Shown: positions 53,480-62,932 of the stretch, in pieces
How the letters are laid out: each line of letters starts with the position of its first letter
Position numbering within the stretch: the stretch's first letter is position 1
Source: RYN-133 sp963754285
Lineage (GTDB): Bacteria > Actinomycetota > Actinomycetes > Mycobacteriales > Jatrophihabitantaceae
Length of the DNA: 64,000 nt
Assembly (NCBI GenBank): GCA_963754285.1
Contig: CAVWFN010000007.1
Coordinates: 1,090,194 to 1,154,193, forward strand
Reading direction: 5' to 3'
Notes under the pieces: generated by a model
The model's database searches: none
Seen by the model: the letters and a program-made list of their open reading frames with translations, nothing else
What the model was told of the DNA's origin: nothing
Program-made: the position numbers and the translations under genes

Positions 53480-56187
53480 CCGATTCCAGCAACGTCGAGC
53501 ACCTCGAAGTCACCGATGCGGGGCGCGCGATCGCCGCCACCGTCAGCACGTCGGACGGCCCGGACCCGACCGCCGACGTCGACTTCCACGCCGAGCCGGG
53601 ACACTTACCGTCCGGCGCCCGCACCAAGCTTGTCGACGCGGTTCTGGACCGGAGCGACGTCCACGACAGCGTCCATCTGCGTGCCAGCGTCCCGGCCGGG
53701 GACGCCGAATCGATGACCCGGCTGCGCGAACGGACTATCGAGATGACCACCCACGCGGCCGGCTCCACCACTCTGGTGGAGGCAACCCTGCGGTCGGCGC
53801 AGCCTCAGCCGCGACGAAGCTATGACCCTCACGAGATGGCGTTGCTGGACGCCTACTGGCGGGCCGCGAACTACCTGTCGGTCGGGCAGATATACCTGCT
53901 CGACAACCCGCTGCTGCGTGAGCCCCTGCTGGCCGAACACGTCAAACCGCGCCTGCTCGGTCACTGGGGCACTACCCCGGGGTTGAACCTGCTGTACGCG
54001 CACATGAACCGCGTGATCAAGGAGCGAGATCTCGATGTGCTGTACGTGACCGGCCCCGGTCACGGCGGCCCGGGATTGGTCGCGAATGCCTACCTCGACG
54101 GCACCTACAGCGAGGTGTACTCCGCGATCGGTCAGGACGAAGGCGGCATGCGCGCCCTGTTCCGCCAATTCTCCTTTCCCGGCGGCATCCCGAGCCACGT
54201 CGCTCCCGAGACACCCGGTTCCATCCACGAAGGCGGCGAACTCGGCTACGCCCTGGTCCACGCTTACGGCTCCGTGTTCGACAATCCTGACTTACTCGCG
54301 TTGTGCGTCATCGGAGACGGAGAAGCCGAAACCGGGCCGTTGGCGGCCAGCTGGCACTCGAACAAGTTTCTGAACCCGGTCCGGGACGGCGCCGTGCTGC
54401 CAGTGTTGCATCTGAACGGCTACAAGATCGCCAACCCCACCGTGTTGGCCCGAATCCCCGAGGCGGAGCTCGCCGAGCTGATGCGCGGGTACGGCTACGC
54501 CCCGCATTTCGTCGGCGGCGACGACCCGAGCGCCGTGCACGAGCAGCTCGCCGCCACCCTCGACGTGGTGCTGGACGACATCGCCCGGATCCAGCACGAC
54601 GCTCGCACACAGCCGAACGCTAAGCGGCCGGCCTGGCCGATGATCGTGCTGCGAACCCCCAAAGGGTGGACCGGACCCAAGATCGTCGACGGGTTGCCCG
54701 TCGAAGGAACCTGGCGCGCCCACCAAGTGCCGCTGGCCGACACGCACGCCAACGCCGAACACCGCGCCCAGCTCGAGCAGTGGATGCGCAGCTACCGTCC
54801 CGAGGAGCTGTTCGACGCGACGGGCCGATTGGTCCCGGAGCTTCAGGCTCTCGCGCCGGCGGGCGCACGCCGAATGAGCGCCAACCCGCACGCGAACGGC
54901 GGCCTGCTGCTACGTGATCTGATCATGCCCGACTTCCGCGGCTACGCGGCGCCGGTCGCGCATCCGGCGACCGCCTCGGCCGAAGCGACCCGGGTGTTCG
55001 GCACATTCTTGCGGGACATCATCACGAGCAATCCCGACTCGTTCCGGCTCATGGGCCCGGACGAGACGGTCTCCAACCGACTCACCCCGGTCTTTGAGCA
55101 AACCAACCGGGCCTGGGACGCCGAAGCGTGGCCGGGAGACGACCATCTCGCTCCCGACGGCCGCGTCATGGAGGTGCTTTCGGAACATCTGTGTCAGGGG
55201 TGGCTGGAGGGCTACCTCCTCACCGGCCGGCACGGTCTGTTCAACTGCTACGAGGCGTTCATCCACATCGTCGACTCCATGTTCAACCAGCATGCCAAGT
55301 GGCTCAAGACCACGCGTCGTATCCCGTGGCGCGCGCCGATCGCATCACTGAACTATCTGTTGTCCTCTCATGTCTGGCGCCAGGACAACAACGGCTTCTC
55401 CCACCAGGACCCCGGCTTCATCGACCACGTCATCAACAAGAAGTCCGAGATCGTGCGCGTATACCTCCCCCCGGACGCCAACACCCTGCTCTCAGTCGCA
55501 GACCACTGCCTGCGCAGCCGCGACTACGTCAACCTGATCATCGCCGGCAAGCAACCCGCCCTGACCTACCTCGACATCGACGAGGCGATCGCGCACTGCA
55601 CCCGCGGACTGGGCATTTGGTCCTGGGCCAGTACCAATGCCGACGACGGCGGTGAAGACCCCGACGTCGTGCTCGCCTGCGCCGGCGACATCCCCACCTT
55701 GGAGACGCTCGCCGCAGCTGATCTACTCCGCACTCACCTGCCGAACCTGAAAGTCCGGGTCGTCAATGTCGTGGACCTCATGCGCCTGGAACCGGACACC
55801 GAACACCCGCACGGGCTCTCCGACCGCGACTTCGAAGCCCTCTTCACCCCGGACAGGCCGGTCATCTTCGCCTTCCACGGCTACCCCTCGGTCATCCACC
55901 GCCTGACCTACCGCCGCCGCAACCACGACAACCTGCACGTGCGCGGCTACAAAGAAGAGGGCACCACCACCACACCCTTCGACATGGTCATGCTCAACGA
56001 CCTCGACCGCTTCCACCTCGTGATGGACGTCATCGACCGCGTCCCATCCCTGGGCAGTCACGCCGCGAGCCTGCGCCAACAGATGTCCGATGCTCGGCTG
56101 GCCGCCCGCGCCTACACCCGCGAACACGGCGAAGACGACCCAGCCATCGCCGGATGGACCTGGCCCGCAGAACCGCAAACCGAGTAA
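53476..56187 (+). CDS. phosphoketolase fused to an N-terminal extra domain
   Basis: Phosphoketolase splits xylulose 5-phosphate (or fructose 6-phosphate) into acetyl phosphate and an aldose phosphate. The core from about residue 118 starts LLDAYWRAANYLSVGQIYLL and shows the TPP motif GDGEAETGPLAASWHSNKF; ahead lies VTGPGHGGPGLVANAYLDG. The core is complete. The first ~115 residues are an added region (VEHLEVTDAGRAI, FHAEPGHLPSGARTKLVDAVLD, ESMTRLRERTIEM) not found in standard phosphoketolases, which start near residue 117. The gene overlaps the ATPase (ATGA) and is followed by truncated ackA, so acetyl phosphate is the shared product. Confidence 0.9.
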   Translation: MTDSSNVEHLEVTDAGRAIAATVSTSDGPDPTADVDFHAEPGHLPSGARTKLVDAVLDRSDVHDSVHLRASVPAGDAESMTRLRERTIEMTTHAAGSTTLVEATLRSAQPQPRRSYDPHEMALLDAYWRAANYLSVGQIYLLDNPLLREPLLAEHVKPRLLGHWGTTPGLNLLYAHMNRVIKERDLDVLYVTGPGHGGPGLVANAYLDGTYSEVYSAIGQDEGGMRALFRQFSFPGGIPSHVAPETPGSIHEGGELGYALVHAYGSVFDNPDLLALCVIGDGEAETGPLAASWHSNKFLNPVRDGAVLPVLHLNGYKIANPTVLARIPEAELAELMRGYGYAPHFVGGDDPSAVHEQLAATLDVVLDDIARIQHDARTQPNAKRPAWPMIVLRTPKGWTGPKIVDGLPVEGTWRAHQVPLADTHANAEHRAQLEQWMRSYRPEELFDATGRLVPELQALAPAGARRMSANPHANGGLLLRDLIMPDFRGYAAPVAHPATASAEATRVFGTFLRDIITSNPDSFRLMGPDETVSNRLTPVFEQTNRAWDAEAWPGDDHLAPDGRVMEVLSEHLCQGWLEGYLLTGRHGLFNCYEAFIHIVDSMFNQHAKWLKTTRRIPWRAPIASLNYLLSSHVWRQDNNGFSHQDPGFIDHVINKKSEIVRVYLPPDANTLLSVADHCLRSRDYVNLIIAGKQPALTYLDIDEAIAHCTRGLGIWSWASTNADDGGEDPDVVLACAGDIPTLETLAAADLLRTHLPNLKVRVVNVVDLMRLEPDTEHPHGLSDRDFEALFTPDRPVIFAFHGYPSVIHRLTYRRRNHDNLHVRGYKEEGTTTTPFDMVMLNDLDRFHLVMDVIDRVPSLGSHAASLRQQMSDARLAARAYTREHGEDDPAIAGWTWPAEPQTE

Positions 56188-56190
56188 CCA

Positions 56191-56463
56191 GTGCGAGTGC
56201 TGGTGATCAACGCTGGATCTTCCAGCCTCAAACTGCGCCTGCTCGATGACAACGACGTCCTCGAGCAGAGCGCTGATTTGCCGGCCGGGCGGGACGGACT
56301 CGACACAGCGGCGCTCGAGCACGCGATCGCGGACTGGACCGGTGCCGACGCGATCGGTCACCGAATCGTCCACGGCGGCAACCAGTTCACCGGCCCCGTA
56401 GTCGTCGACGATGCGGTGCGCAAGCAACTGCCAGACCTCGTCGACCTTGCGGCCGCGGCATGA
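56191..56463 (+). pseudogene. ackA: acetate kinase, truncated after about 90 residues
   Basis: GTG 56191 begins RVLVINAGSSSLKLRLLDD, the conserved N-terminal phosphate and acetate loop of AckA. The frame continues normally to HRIVHGGNQFTGPVVVDD and stops after DLAAAA, where the normal protein continues for about 300 residues. The following 90 bp in any frame lack acetate kinase motifs. So the gene is cut short, unless a piece is missing in the assembly. It would have converted phosphoketolase-made acetyl phosphate to acetate and ATP. Confidence 0.8.
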
Positions 56464-56553
56464 ACTCATCGAGCGGGGCCTTAAGAAGGCGCTTCGAAGT
56501 CAGATGCGCCACGACGGCGTTAGCGTCGGACGACTCATCGGGATACTAGTTGC

Positions 56554-56955
56554 GTGCACAACTTTCGAGATCTCGAGCCGACCGACCGATCAGCCGGCAG
56601 CCGATTGCTGTACCTGGTGGACCGTTGGGCCGGCCGGCCGCTCGTCGCCCTCACGGTGGTCGCCGCCGACTTGCTGTGGGTGTCTTTCTCGATAGTCAAG
56701 GGGTTCCCCGGCAGGCTCGAGACGGTCTTCCAGGCGGTCGTTGCCGCGCTGACGCTGGCCATGGTCTTCGTCATTCAGCACACCCAGGCCCGCCATCAGG
56801 TCACCACCCAGCGCAAATTGGACGAGATCCTTCGCGCGATGCCCCATGCCGACAACTCGATCATCGCCCTCGAGGACGCCAACGATGAGACGCTGCGATC
56901 GACTCACGACGCGCATCGCGGATTGCGTCGTGAGGCGCTTGACGAAACCCGGTGA
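56554..56955 (+). CDS. low-affinity iron permease-family membrane protein
   Basis: The 133-residue protein has two helices (PLVALTVVAADLLWVSFSIVKGF, ETVFQAVVAALTLAMVFVIQHTQAR) followed by the soluble KLDEILRAMPHADNSIIALED. This pattern belongs to the family named low affinity iron permease, whose actual transport role in bacteria is unproven. It starts at GTG 56554 (or nearby). It lies between truncated ackA and the convergent glycan operon. Confidence 0.8.
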   Translation: MHNFRDLEPTDRSAGSRLLYLVDRWAGRPLVALTVVAADLLWVSFSIVKGFPGRLETVFQAVVAALTLAMVFVIQHTQARHQVTTQRKLDEILRAMPHADNSIIALEDANDETLRSTHDAHRGLRREALDETR

Positions 56956-57030
56956 CCGGGCGTCATCCACACCCAGCAGCGGCAGGACACCAGCGAGGTG
57001 GGCTCATCGGAACGCGCTCGGAATGTACTT

Positions 57031-58500
57031 CTAGACCGGGTCGAACGCTCCGAGCACGTTGTCGAGCGAGACGTGGGCGACGCCGATGCGCGAATCCCCT
57101 ATTCCGTAGGGGATCCACAGCACACCGTCGTGCACTATGCCGCCACACGAGTAGACGACGTTCGGGACGTAGCCGTCCTGCTCGTCCGGTTCCGGTTCGA
57201 GAAGCGGCACCGTCAACCGGCCTAGCAGGATGGTGGGGTCGTCAAGATCGAGCAGGATCGCGCCGATCGAATAGGTGCGCATCGCGCCGACGCCGTGGGT
57301 GAGCACCAGCCAACCCGCCGGGGTTTCGATCGGGGGCCCGCAGTTGCCCACCTGGAGGGTCTCCCACGGTGCGGTGGGCCGCTGGACCAGGTGCGGTTCG
57401 GTCCACAGCAGCCCGTCGGTCGACGAGGTGAGGCTCGTGCTTTCGCCGTCGGACCGGCACAGCGCGACATGCCGCCCGCCGACCAGTCGCGGGAACAGTG
57501 CCATGCCCTTGTTCCGGGCCGCCGGCCCGGCGAGCCGGTCGGCCTGGAAGACCCGGAGGTCGGGTGAGGTGAGCAGGCGGGGCGCGATGCGGTGGCCGTC
57601 GTAGGCCGTGTAGGTGGCGCGGAACTGCACGGCGCCGTCGTCGCTGAGGAAGCGGGTGAACCGGGCGTCCTCCATGCCGTTGCTCTCCTCGGCGACCGAC
57701 GGCATCAAGATCCGCTGTTCGAGCAGGGTGGCTGCGTCGAATGCGACGCTGTACGAGGACGCGACCAGCCGGCGGATCAACTGCGCCGTGGCGGTGGCGC
57801 CCGGCCGGGACAGCAGGTGCGGATGCACCTCGGAGAGCACTCGGTCGAGGTCTGCCTCGCCGAAGCGGGCCGGCAGCAGGCGCACGACGGCTTGCGCGAA
57901 TTCGTCGACATCACCGTGGTCGGCGATGACGGCGCGCAGGTGGTCGCGGTGCCACGGCGTCGGTGTCGCTACCCCGGCGCTGACCGGGTAGGTCGGCTCG
58001 GCGAACCGCCAGCGCGTGCCGGGCCCGGCGATCGCGGAACGAAACCCGATCGAGGACAGGTGTCCTTCGCCGATCCCGCGGACGCTGATCGCGACCCGGA
58101 CCTCGCCCTCGCCGACGTATGCCTGGTCGGGGTGAAGGACGGCGCTCGGGTTGCACACGGCAGCGCCCTCGACCGCGTACTCGGCAGTGAAGGTCGCGCC
58201 GAGCAGAAGAGTCCGCGCGGGGGAGACCTGATCTGGATCCTCCACGTGCGATGCGACGACGGATGCGTGGCTGATCAGGACTTGTTCGTAGTTGTGGTGG
58301 CGAGGCCCGAACGCCTCGAACAGTCGCGCGACCGACAGCTCGACCTGCGCCTCGTCGATCGCCATCACCCGCGTGACGATCTCGTTGGCTCGCGATCGGG
58401 TCAGGTGGGGTTCCTCGCCGGGCAGGAACAGGCGTGCGACGACGCGAGCCGGGTCCTGACGTAATTGCGCCGCCACTCGGGTGGCACGCGGCGTGTTCAT
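57031..58500 (-). CDS. glycoside hydrolase family 130 phosphorylase-like enzyme
   Basis: The 489-residue protein has a GH130 five-bladed propeller: SNGMEDARFTRF with the GMEDxR signature around residue 275, LVGGRHVALCRSDGE, and PIETPAGWLVLTHGVGAM. GH130 enzymes phosphorolyse beta-mannosides (or related hydrolysis). The N-terminal 80 residues (LFLPGEEPHLTRSRANEIVTRVM) form an additional helical part seen in the longer actinobacterial type. It is the last gene of a leftward operon with two other glycan genes; ATG 58500 overlaps the upstream stop. Confidence 0.88.
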   Translation of the reverse strand: MNTPRATRVAAQLRQDPARVVARLFLPGEEPHLTRSRANEIVTRVMAIDEAQVELSVARLFEAFGPRHHNYEQVLISHASVVASHVEDPDQVSPARTLLLGATFTAEYAVEGAAVCNPSAVLHPDQAYVGEGEVRVAISVRGIGEGHLSSIGFRSAIAGPGTRWRFAEPTYPVSAGVATPTPWHRDHLRAVIADHGDVDEFAQAVVRLLPARFGEADLDRVLSEVHPHLLSRPGATATAQLIRRLVASSYSVAFDAATLLEQRILMPSVAEESNGMEDARFTRFLSDDGAVQFRATYTAYDGHRIAPRLLTSPDLRVFQADRLAGPAARNKGMALFPRLVGGRHVALCRSDGESTSLTSSTDGLLWTEPHLVQRPTAPWETLQVGNCGPPIETPAGWLVLTHGVGAMRTYSIGAILLDLDDPTILLGRLTVPLLEPEPDEQDGYVPNVVYSCGGIVHDGVLWIPYGIGDSRIGVAHVSLDNVLGAFDPV

Positions 58501-59519
58501 CGCATTTCGCGCACCGTGCGGGCGTGCTGGGCCGTCAAGAGCATGGCCAGCGTCGACTCGGCTCCCTGATTCAGGTTGGCTCCGTCGGACTGCAGGCCGT
58601 CGAAGCCGCCGCCCGTGTCAGGGTCGAACATCAGCGTCGAGCTGTCGTTGTGGCCGAGGAACCAGTTCCACGCGAGCCGTATCCCCGCCAGCCAGCGAGG
58701 GTTGCCCGTTGCGTGGTACGCGCTCGCGCAGCAGTCGGCGATCGCGGCGACCTCGATCGGCTGTTGGTCGTACTGGGGTCCGCTTTCGCCGGGACCGCGC
58801 CCGTGCACGGGAGTAACGGACAGGCGGCCGCCGTGGGTCTCGATCTCGAGCAGGAAACTCAGCAGCGCGAGCCCGCGGGTGAGCACGGCCGGCCGGGACA
58901 GGGTCGCGCCCGCGACGATCAAGGCCTGCGGCAGGATGCCGTTGCCGTAGCGCAGGCGAGACTCCGGCCAGGGCCAGTCCAGGCCGGTCGGGTCCGGTGG
59001 CATTGCGGCAACGGCCGCCGAGAGCAATGCGCGGGCGGCCGTCTCGCCCGGGAAGGCTCCTAGGACCTCGGCCGCGCCGAGCGCGGCGCCGGCCATGGCG
59101 CGGTTGTGCGGGGATCGCTGCCCGGCGGCCACCCGGAACGTGAACAGCGCGCGAGCCCGGAGCCCCGGGGTGCTTCCCCGCACGGCGGCCGTGCCGAGGC
59201 CCCAGAGCGCTCGTCCCCACCAGTCGCCGAGCGAAGCGTCGTCGCGCCAATCGCCGTCGACGGTCATCCGGTTGTGACATCGGCCGTCGAGGTCGATCGC
59301 GTCAACGACGAAGTCCAGGTACAGGCGCTCGAGTCGGCGGAGGACGGGCGTCCGGTGGGGTTCGCGGCACACGACGACCAGTCCCCGGGCGACGTCGTCG
59401 ACACAGTATCCGTGCGTGCGTCGTGGCTCGGACAACAGGGCATGCTCGAACAGGCCTTGCCGGTCGCTGAGCCGGTTCAGGTGATCGAAGGTGAGGACCG
59501 GCGCGAGGCGCGTCGTCAC
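58497..59519 (-). CDS. (alpha/alpha)6-barrel glycosidase-like protein
   Basis: A 340-residue protein of helical repeats containing TFDHLNRLSDRQGLFEHA, HGYCVDDVARGLVV and DDASLGDWWGRALWGLG. These are typical of the helical-barrel proteins encoded beside GH130 and glycosyltransferases in bacteria, often annotated as glycosyltransferase or glycosidase. An acid-base residue cannot be named safely. GTG 59519 overlaps the upstream glycosyltransferase stop as GTGA; the stop overlaps the GH130 start as ATGA. The three genes are therefore one translationally coupled set. Confidence 0.75.
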   Translation of the reverse strand: MTTRLAPVLTFDHLNRLSDRQGLFEHALLSEPRRTHGYCVDDVARGLVVVCREPHRTPVLRRLERLYLDFVVDAIDLDGRCHNRMTVDGDWRDDASLGDWWGRALWGLGTAAVRGSTPGLRARALFTFRVAAGQRSPHNRAMAGAALGAAEVLGAFPGETAARALLSAAVAAMPPDPTGLDWPWPESRLRYGNGILPQALIVAGATLSRPAVLTRGLALLSFLLEIETHGGRLSVTPVHGRGPGESGPQYDQQPIEVAAIADCCASAYHATGNPRWLAGIRLAWNWFLGHNDSSTLMFDPDTGGGFDGLQSDGANLNQGAESTLAMLLTAQHARTVREMR

Positions 59520-60647
59520 GCCGCCACGCTGGCTGTGATCAATTGCGTCGCCAGAGTTTCGTACTGGGCGGCGACCGCAGCCCACGACAGGTGCGGCGCG
59601 GTACGGGCGGCGGCCCGGGCCATCTCAGCGGCCAACTCGCCCTGCGTGATCACGGTGCGGAGCGCGACGGCGATCTGGTCAGGACTGCGGTGCGTGACGA
59701 CGATTCCGGCGCCGTCGCCCAGCAACTCGACCGCGTGCGAGAAGCGCGTTGCGACGACCGGCTTACCCGCGGCGACCGCCTCGATGAGGACGCCGGAGGT
59801 CACCTGGTCGACGGAGTCGTACGGCAGCAGCACCACCGTGGCGGACTCGACGAGCTGCGCCAACGCCGTCGGGTCGCGGTAGCGACCGTCGAACACGACC
59901 GAATCACCCAGGTCGAGTCGATGAGCACGTTCCTGCAGCGAGCTGCGGTAGGTCTCACCCTCGCGCTGCACCACCTTGGGATGGGTCTGGCCGGCGATGA
60001 CGTACTGCGGCATCGGGTCCAGGTCGCGCAGCTTCGCCATCGCCTCGATGCCCCACTCGATGCCCTTGCCCGGCCCGAGCAGTCCCCAGGTGAGCACGAC
60101 CGGCCGCACGCCGCTGGGCGAAGGAGGTCGCCGATGTCGCGGCGGCCACGGATGCCCCGTGCGCGATGATGCTGATCTTGCGCATGTCGACGTCGTAACC
60201 GGCTCCGAGCCGATCGCGGGCCGCCATCGACATCGTGACGACCGAGTCGGCCTTCGCGACCACGGCCTCGAGCACACGGCGCTGATTCCCGCTCGGCGTG
60301 ACCAGGACCGTGTGCAGCACGACGATGCTGGGGACGTTCAATGCGTCGAGCAGTAGAAGGATCTCGTCGCCGTCGACCCCGCCGTAGACGCCGTACTCGT
60401 GCTGGAGGATCGCGACGTCGCACTGGTTCATCCGCGCCGCCCCGCGGTAGAGCGAGGCCCGGTCGCCCGGCACGATCTGGGCGACGACTTCAGGCGCCGG
60501 TAGCTGCTCGGGTGTCTCGACGAGACGCGCGACGACGCTGTCAGTGCCGCAGTGGCGCACCAGGCCGGCGCGCAATGACGCCGCAAAGGTGGCGAGCCCG
60601 CATTGGGTGGGAGGGAAGGTGCTGACGAATCCATAGCGCGTGTTCAC
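59516..60647 (-). pseudogene. GT4-family glycosyltransferase, frame broken by one base
   Basis: The N-terminal half (GFVSTFPPTQCGLATFAASL, QHEYGVYGG, a start typical of GT4 enzymes) and the C-terminal half (VLTWGLLGPGKGIEWGIEAM, LPYDSVDQVTSGVLIEAVAAG with the GT4 E-x7-E acceptor loop) are in different frames. The shift is at 60121-60122, where one extra A on the plus strand separates TSS from PSGVRP. Correction gives about 376 residues. ATG 60647 starts the leftward glycan operon. Donor and acceptor sugars are unknown; the GH130 partner suggests mannose-containing glycan. Confidence 0.82.
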
Positions 60648-60878
60648 GGCGCGGCCTTTCGATCGGACGGCCCGACCGGTGGCGGTCGTGCCTCACGCGC
60701 GAAACAGTCACGATCGCGGGCAGCGTGTGTGCCGACAACCATCGTTCAAGACCGCCGACGGCGGCCAAGCATTTTTCCTGGTGGCACGACAAGAGTTCTG
60801 CGCCGAAGCCTCGACGCCCCGACCGTACTCGTCATGGTCCCGAGGCATCTCCAGGCGGAGCAGCTCGCAATTCCGACC

Positions 60879-61049
60879 TCACGGCGTGGGAGGCGCCGAG
60901 CAGATGCAATTGCGCGATAGGGCATTCGTCATCGTCGCCTTGCAGTACCGACGCGCGATGTCGTCGTGCGCACCGCCCGGATGAGCGCAGATGTCGCAGA
61001 TGCCGACGGTGTTGTCGACGGTGTGGGTGGGTGTGATGAGGGTTGTCAT
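60879..61049 (-). CDS. 56-residue Cys-rich miniprotein
   Basis: ATG 61049 is preceded by GGGGAA. The peptide has CDICAHPGGAHDD, RRYCKAT and NCICS, giving a C-x2-C ... C ... C-x-C pattern with two His that could bind zinc or a cluster. Spacing and composition differ from chance frames in this GC-rich DNA. No family is certain. It is in the gap between the glycan operon and groEL, transcribed away from groEL. Confidence 0.5.
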   Translation of the reverse strand: MTTLITPTHTVDNTVGICDICAHPGGAHDDIARRYCKATMTNALSRNCICSAPPTP

Positions 61050-61216
61050 GCGGTTCCCCATGCTGGCCGTCAGGCCGCTTGATACTCGCCGGGGATGAAG
61101 TCGACACGATAGTCGGCAAACGACAAAGCCTCGGTGCACCTCACGGTACGCGCTCGCAGGTGTGGGCTTGACATGCAACTTCCTTGTGGATGACGCGCCG
61201 GGGTGCTAAACCTGAG

Positions 61217-61243
61217 TTAGCACTCTCGCGCTCCGAGTGCTAA
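61217..61243 (+). promoter_or_regulatory. CIRCE element upstream of groEL
   Basis: TTAGCACTC (61217-61225), a 9-nt spacer and GAGTGCTAA (61235-61243) form a perfect CIRCE inverted repeat, the HrcA operator, 97 bp before the groEL start. A TTGACA at 61168-61173 is a possible -35. A lone half-like GAGTGCTGA follows at about 61306. HrcA repression, relieved by heat, is expected. Confidence 0.93.
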
Positions 61244-61340
61244 CGATCTCGATGAGGCGTCCGCTCCCGTGACGTCATCCGTTTGCGTCATCCCGGTCGG
61301 TTCCGAGTGCTGATAAGCCCGTGAACTCGAGGATGACGAC

Positions 61341-62918
61341 ATGCCCAAGATGATTGCCTTCGATGAGCAGGCCCGGCGCGCCCTCGAGCGCGGCATGAAC
61401 ACCCTTGCCGACACCGTCCGGGTGACGCTCGGGCCGAAAGGTCGCAATGTCGTGCTCGGCTCGCGGTGGGGTGCCCCGACAATCACCAATGACGGCGTGA
61501 GCATCGCGAAGGATGTTGAAGTCGACGATCCCTTCGAGAACATGGGAGCGGCGCTGGTCAAGGACGTCGCCAAGAAGACCGACGACATCGCTGGCGACGG
61601 AACGACAACGGCCACCGTCCTGGCCCAGGCCCTTGTTCACGAGGGGCTTCGCAACGTCGCCGCCGGAGCCGATCCGATGGCCCTTCGAACAGGGATCGAG
61701 GCAGCCGTAGCCGCGGTGTGCGAGGTGCTCACACATGCTGCACGAGACGTCGAGACCAGGGAGCAGATCGCTGCCACCGCGTCGATCTCCGCGGCCGACT
61801 CGACGGTCGGTGAACTCGTCGCGGAGGCGATGGACAAGGTCGGCAAGGAAGGCGTCATCACTGTCGAGGAGAGCAACACCTTCGGTCTGGAGCTCGAATT
61901 CACCGAGGGCATGCGCTTCGACAACGGCTACATCAGCCCGTACTTCGTCACCGACGCCGAGCGAATGGAAGCGGTACACGAAGACGCCCACGTGCTGATC
62001 GTCGAGAGCAAGATCTCAGCGGTGCGGGACCTTCTCCCGCTGCTGGAGAAGGTCATCGGCACCGGAAAGCCGTTGCTCGTACTCGCTGACGATATCGACG
62101 GGGAGGCGCTTTCGACTCTCGTCGTGAACGCGGCCCGCGGGACCCTCACCTGCGTGGCCGTCAAGGCCCCGGGCTTCGGCGAGCGGCGCAGGGCCACGCT
62201 GTCCGACATCGCCGTTCTTACCGGCGCCGAGGTCATCAGCGCCGCACTCGGCCTCACGCTCGAGAAGGCCGGTCTCGAACAGTTGGGCCTGGCACGGCGC
62301 GTGGTCGTCACCAAAGACGAGACAACCATCGTCGGCGGCGCAGGCGACGCCGGGCAGATCGACGCCCGGGTGAGCCAGATTCGCGCCGAGATCGAGAACA
62401 CCGAGTCGGACTACGACCGCGAGAAGCTACAAGATCGCCTGGCCAAGCTCGCCGGCGGAGTGGCCGTCATCAAGGTTGGCGCCGCGACGGAGGTCGAACT
62501 CAAAGAGCGCAAGCACCGCATCGAGGACGCCGTCCGCAACGCCAAAGCGGCGATCGAGGAAGGCTTGCTCCCAGGCGGGGGCGTCGCGCTGGCCAACGCT
62601 GCCAGCACCGCGTTCGACAAGCTCGACCTCGTCGGCGACGAAGCGACCGGCGCGAACATCGTCCGCGTCGCCCTCACCGCACCGCTGCGCCAGATCGCGG
62701 TCAACGCAGGGCTCGAAGGCGGCGTGGTCGCGTCCAAGGTCGCGGATCTCCCGCCCGGGCAAGGGTTGGACGCCTCGACCGGCGAGTACGTCGACATGTT
62801 CGAGGCCGGCATCGTCGAACCGGCCAAGGTCACCCGCTCCGCGCTGCAGAACGCCGCGTCCGTCGCCGCGCTGTTCCTGACCGTCGAGGTCGTCATCGCC
62901 GAAAAGCCCAGCCATTAG
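61341..62918 (+). CDS. groEL: 60-kDa chaperonin GroEL
   Basis: The 525-residue chaperonin folds proteins in an ATP-driven ring. The ATP motif GDGTTTATVLAQ (around residue 85), LGPKGRNVVLG and the VVNAARGT and EEGLLPGGGVAL signatures are intact. It lacks the Gly-Gly-Met tail of the main GroEL and ends VIAEKPSH; a start of PKMIAFDEQARRALERG is typical of the second, often groES-less copy of actinobacteria. No groES gene is beside it. CIRCE controls it. ATG 61341 has GAGGA upstream. Confidence 0.95.
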   Translation: MPKMIAFDEQARRALERGMNTLADTVRVTLGPKGRNVVLGSRWGAPTITNDGVSIAKDVEVDDPFENMGAALVKDVAKKTDDIAGDGTTTATVLAQALVHEGLRNVAAGADPMALRTGIEAAVAAVCEVLTHAARDVETREQIAATASISAADSTVGELVAEAMDKVGKEGVITVEESNTFGLELEFTEGMRFDNGYISPYFVTDAERMEAVHEDAHVLIVESKISAVRDLLPLLEKVIGTGKPLLVLADDIDGEALSTLVVNAARGTLTCVAVKAPGFGERRRATLSDIAVLTGAEVISAALGLTLEKAGLEQLGLARRVVVTKDETTIVGGAGDAGQIDARVSQIRAEIENTESDYDREKLQDRLAKLAGGVAVIKVGAATEVELKERKHRIEDAVRNAKAAIEEGLLPGGGVALANAASTAFDKLDLVGDEATGANIVRVALTAPLRQIAVNAGLEGGVVASKVADLPPGQGLDASTGEYVDMFEAGIVEPAKVTRSALQNAASVAALFLTVEVVIAEKPSH

Positions 62919-62932
62919 CTCGCCCACCTGAT

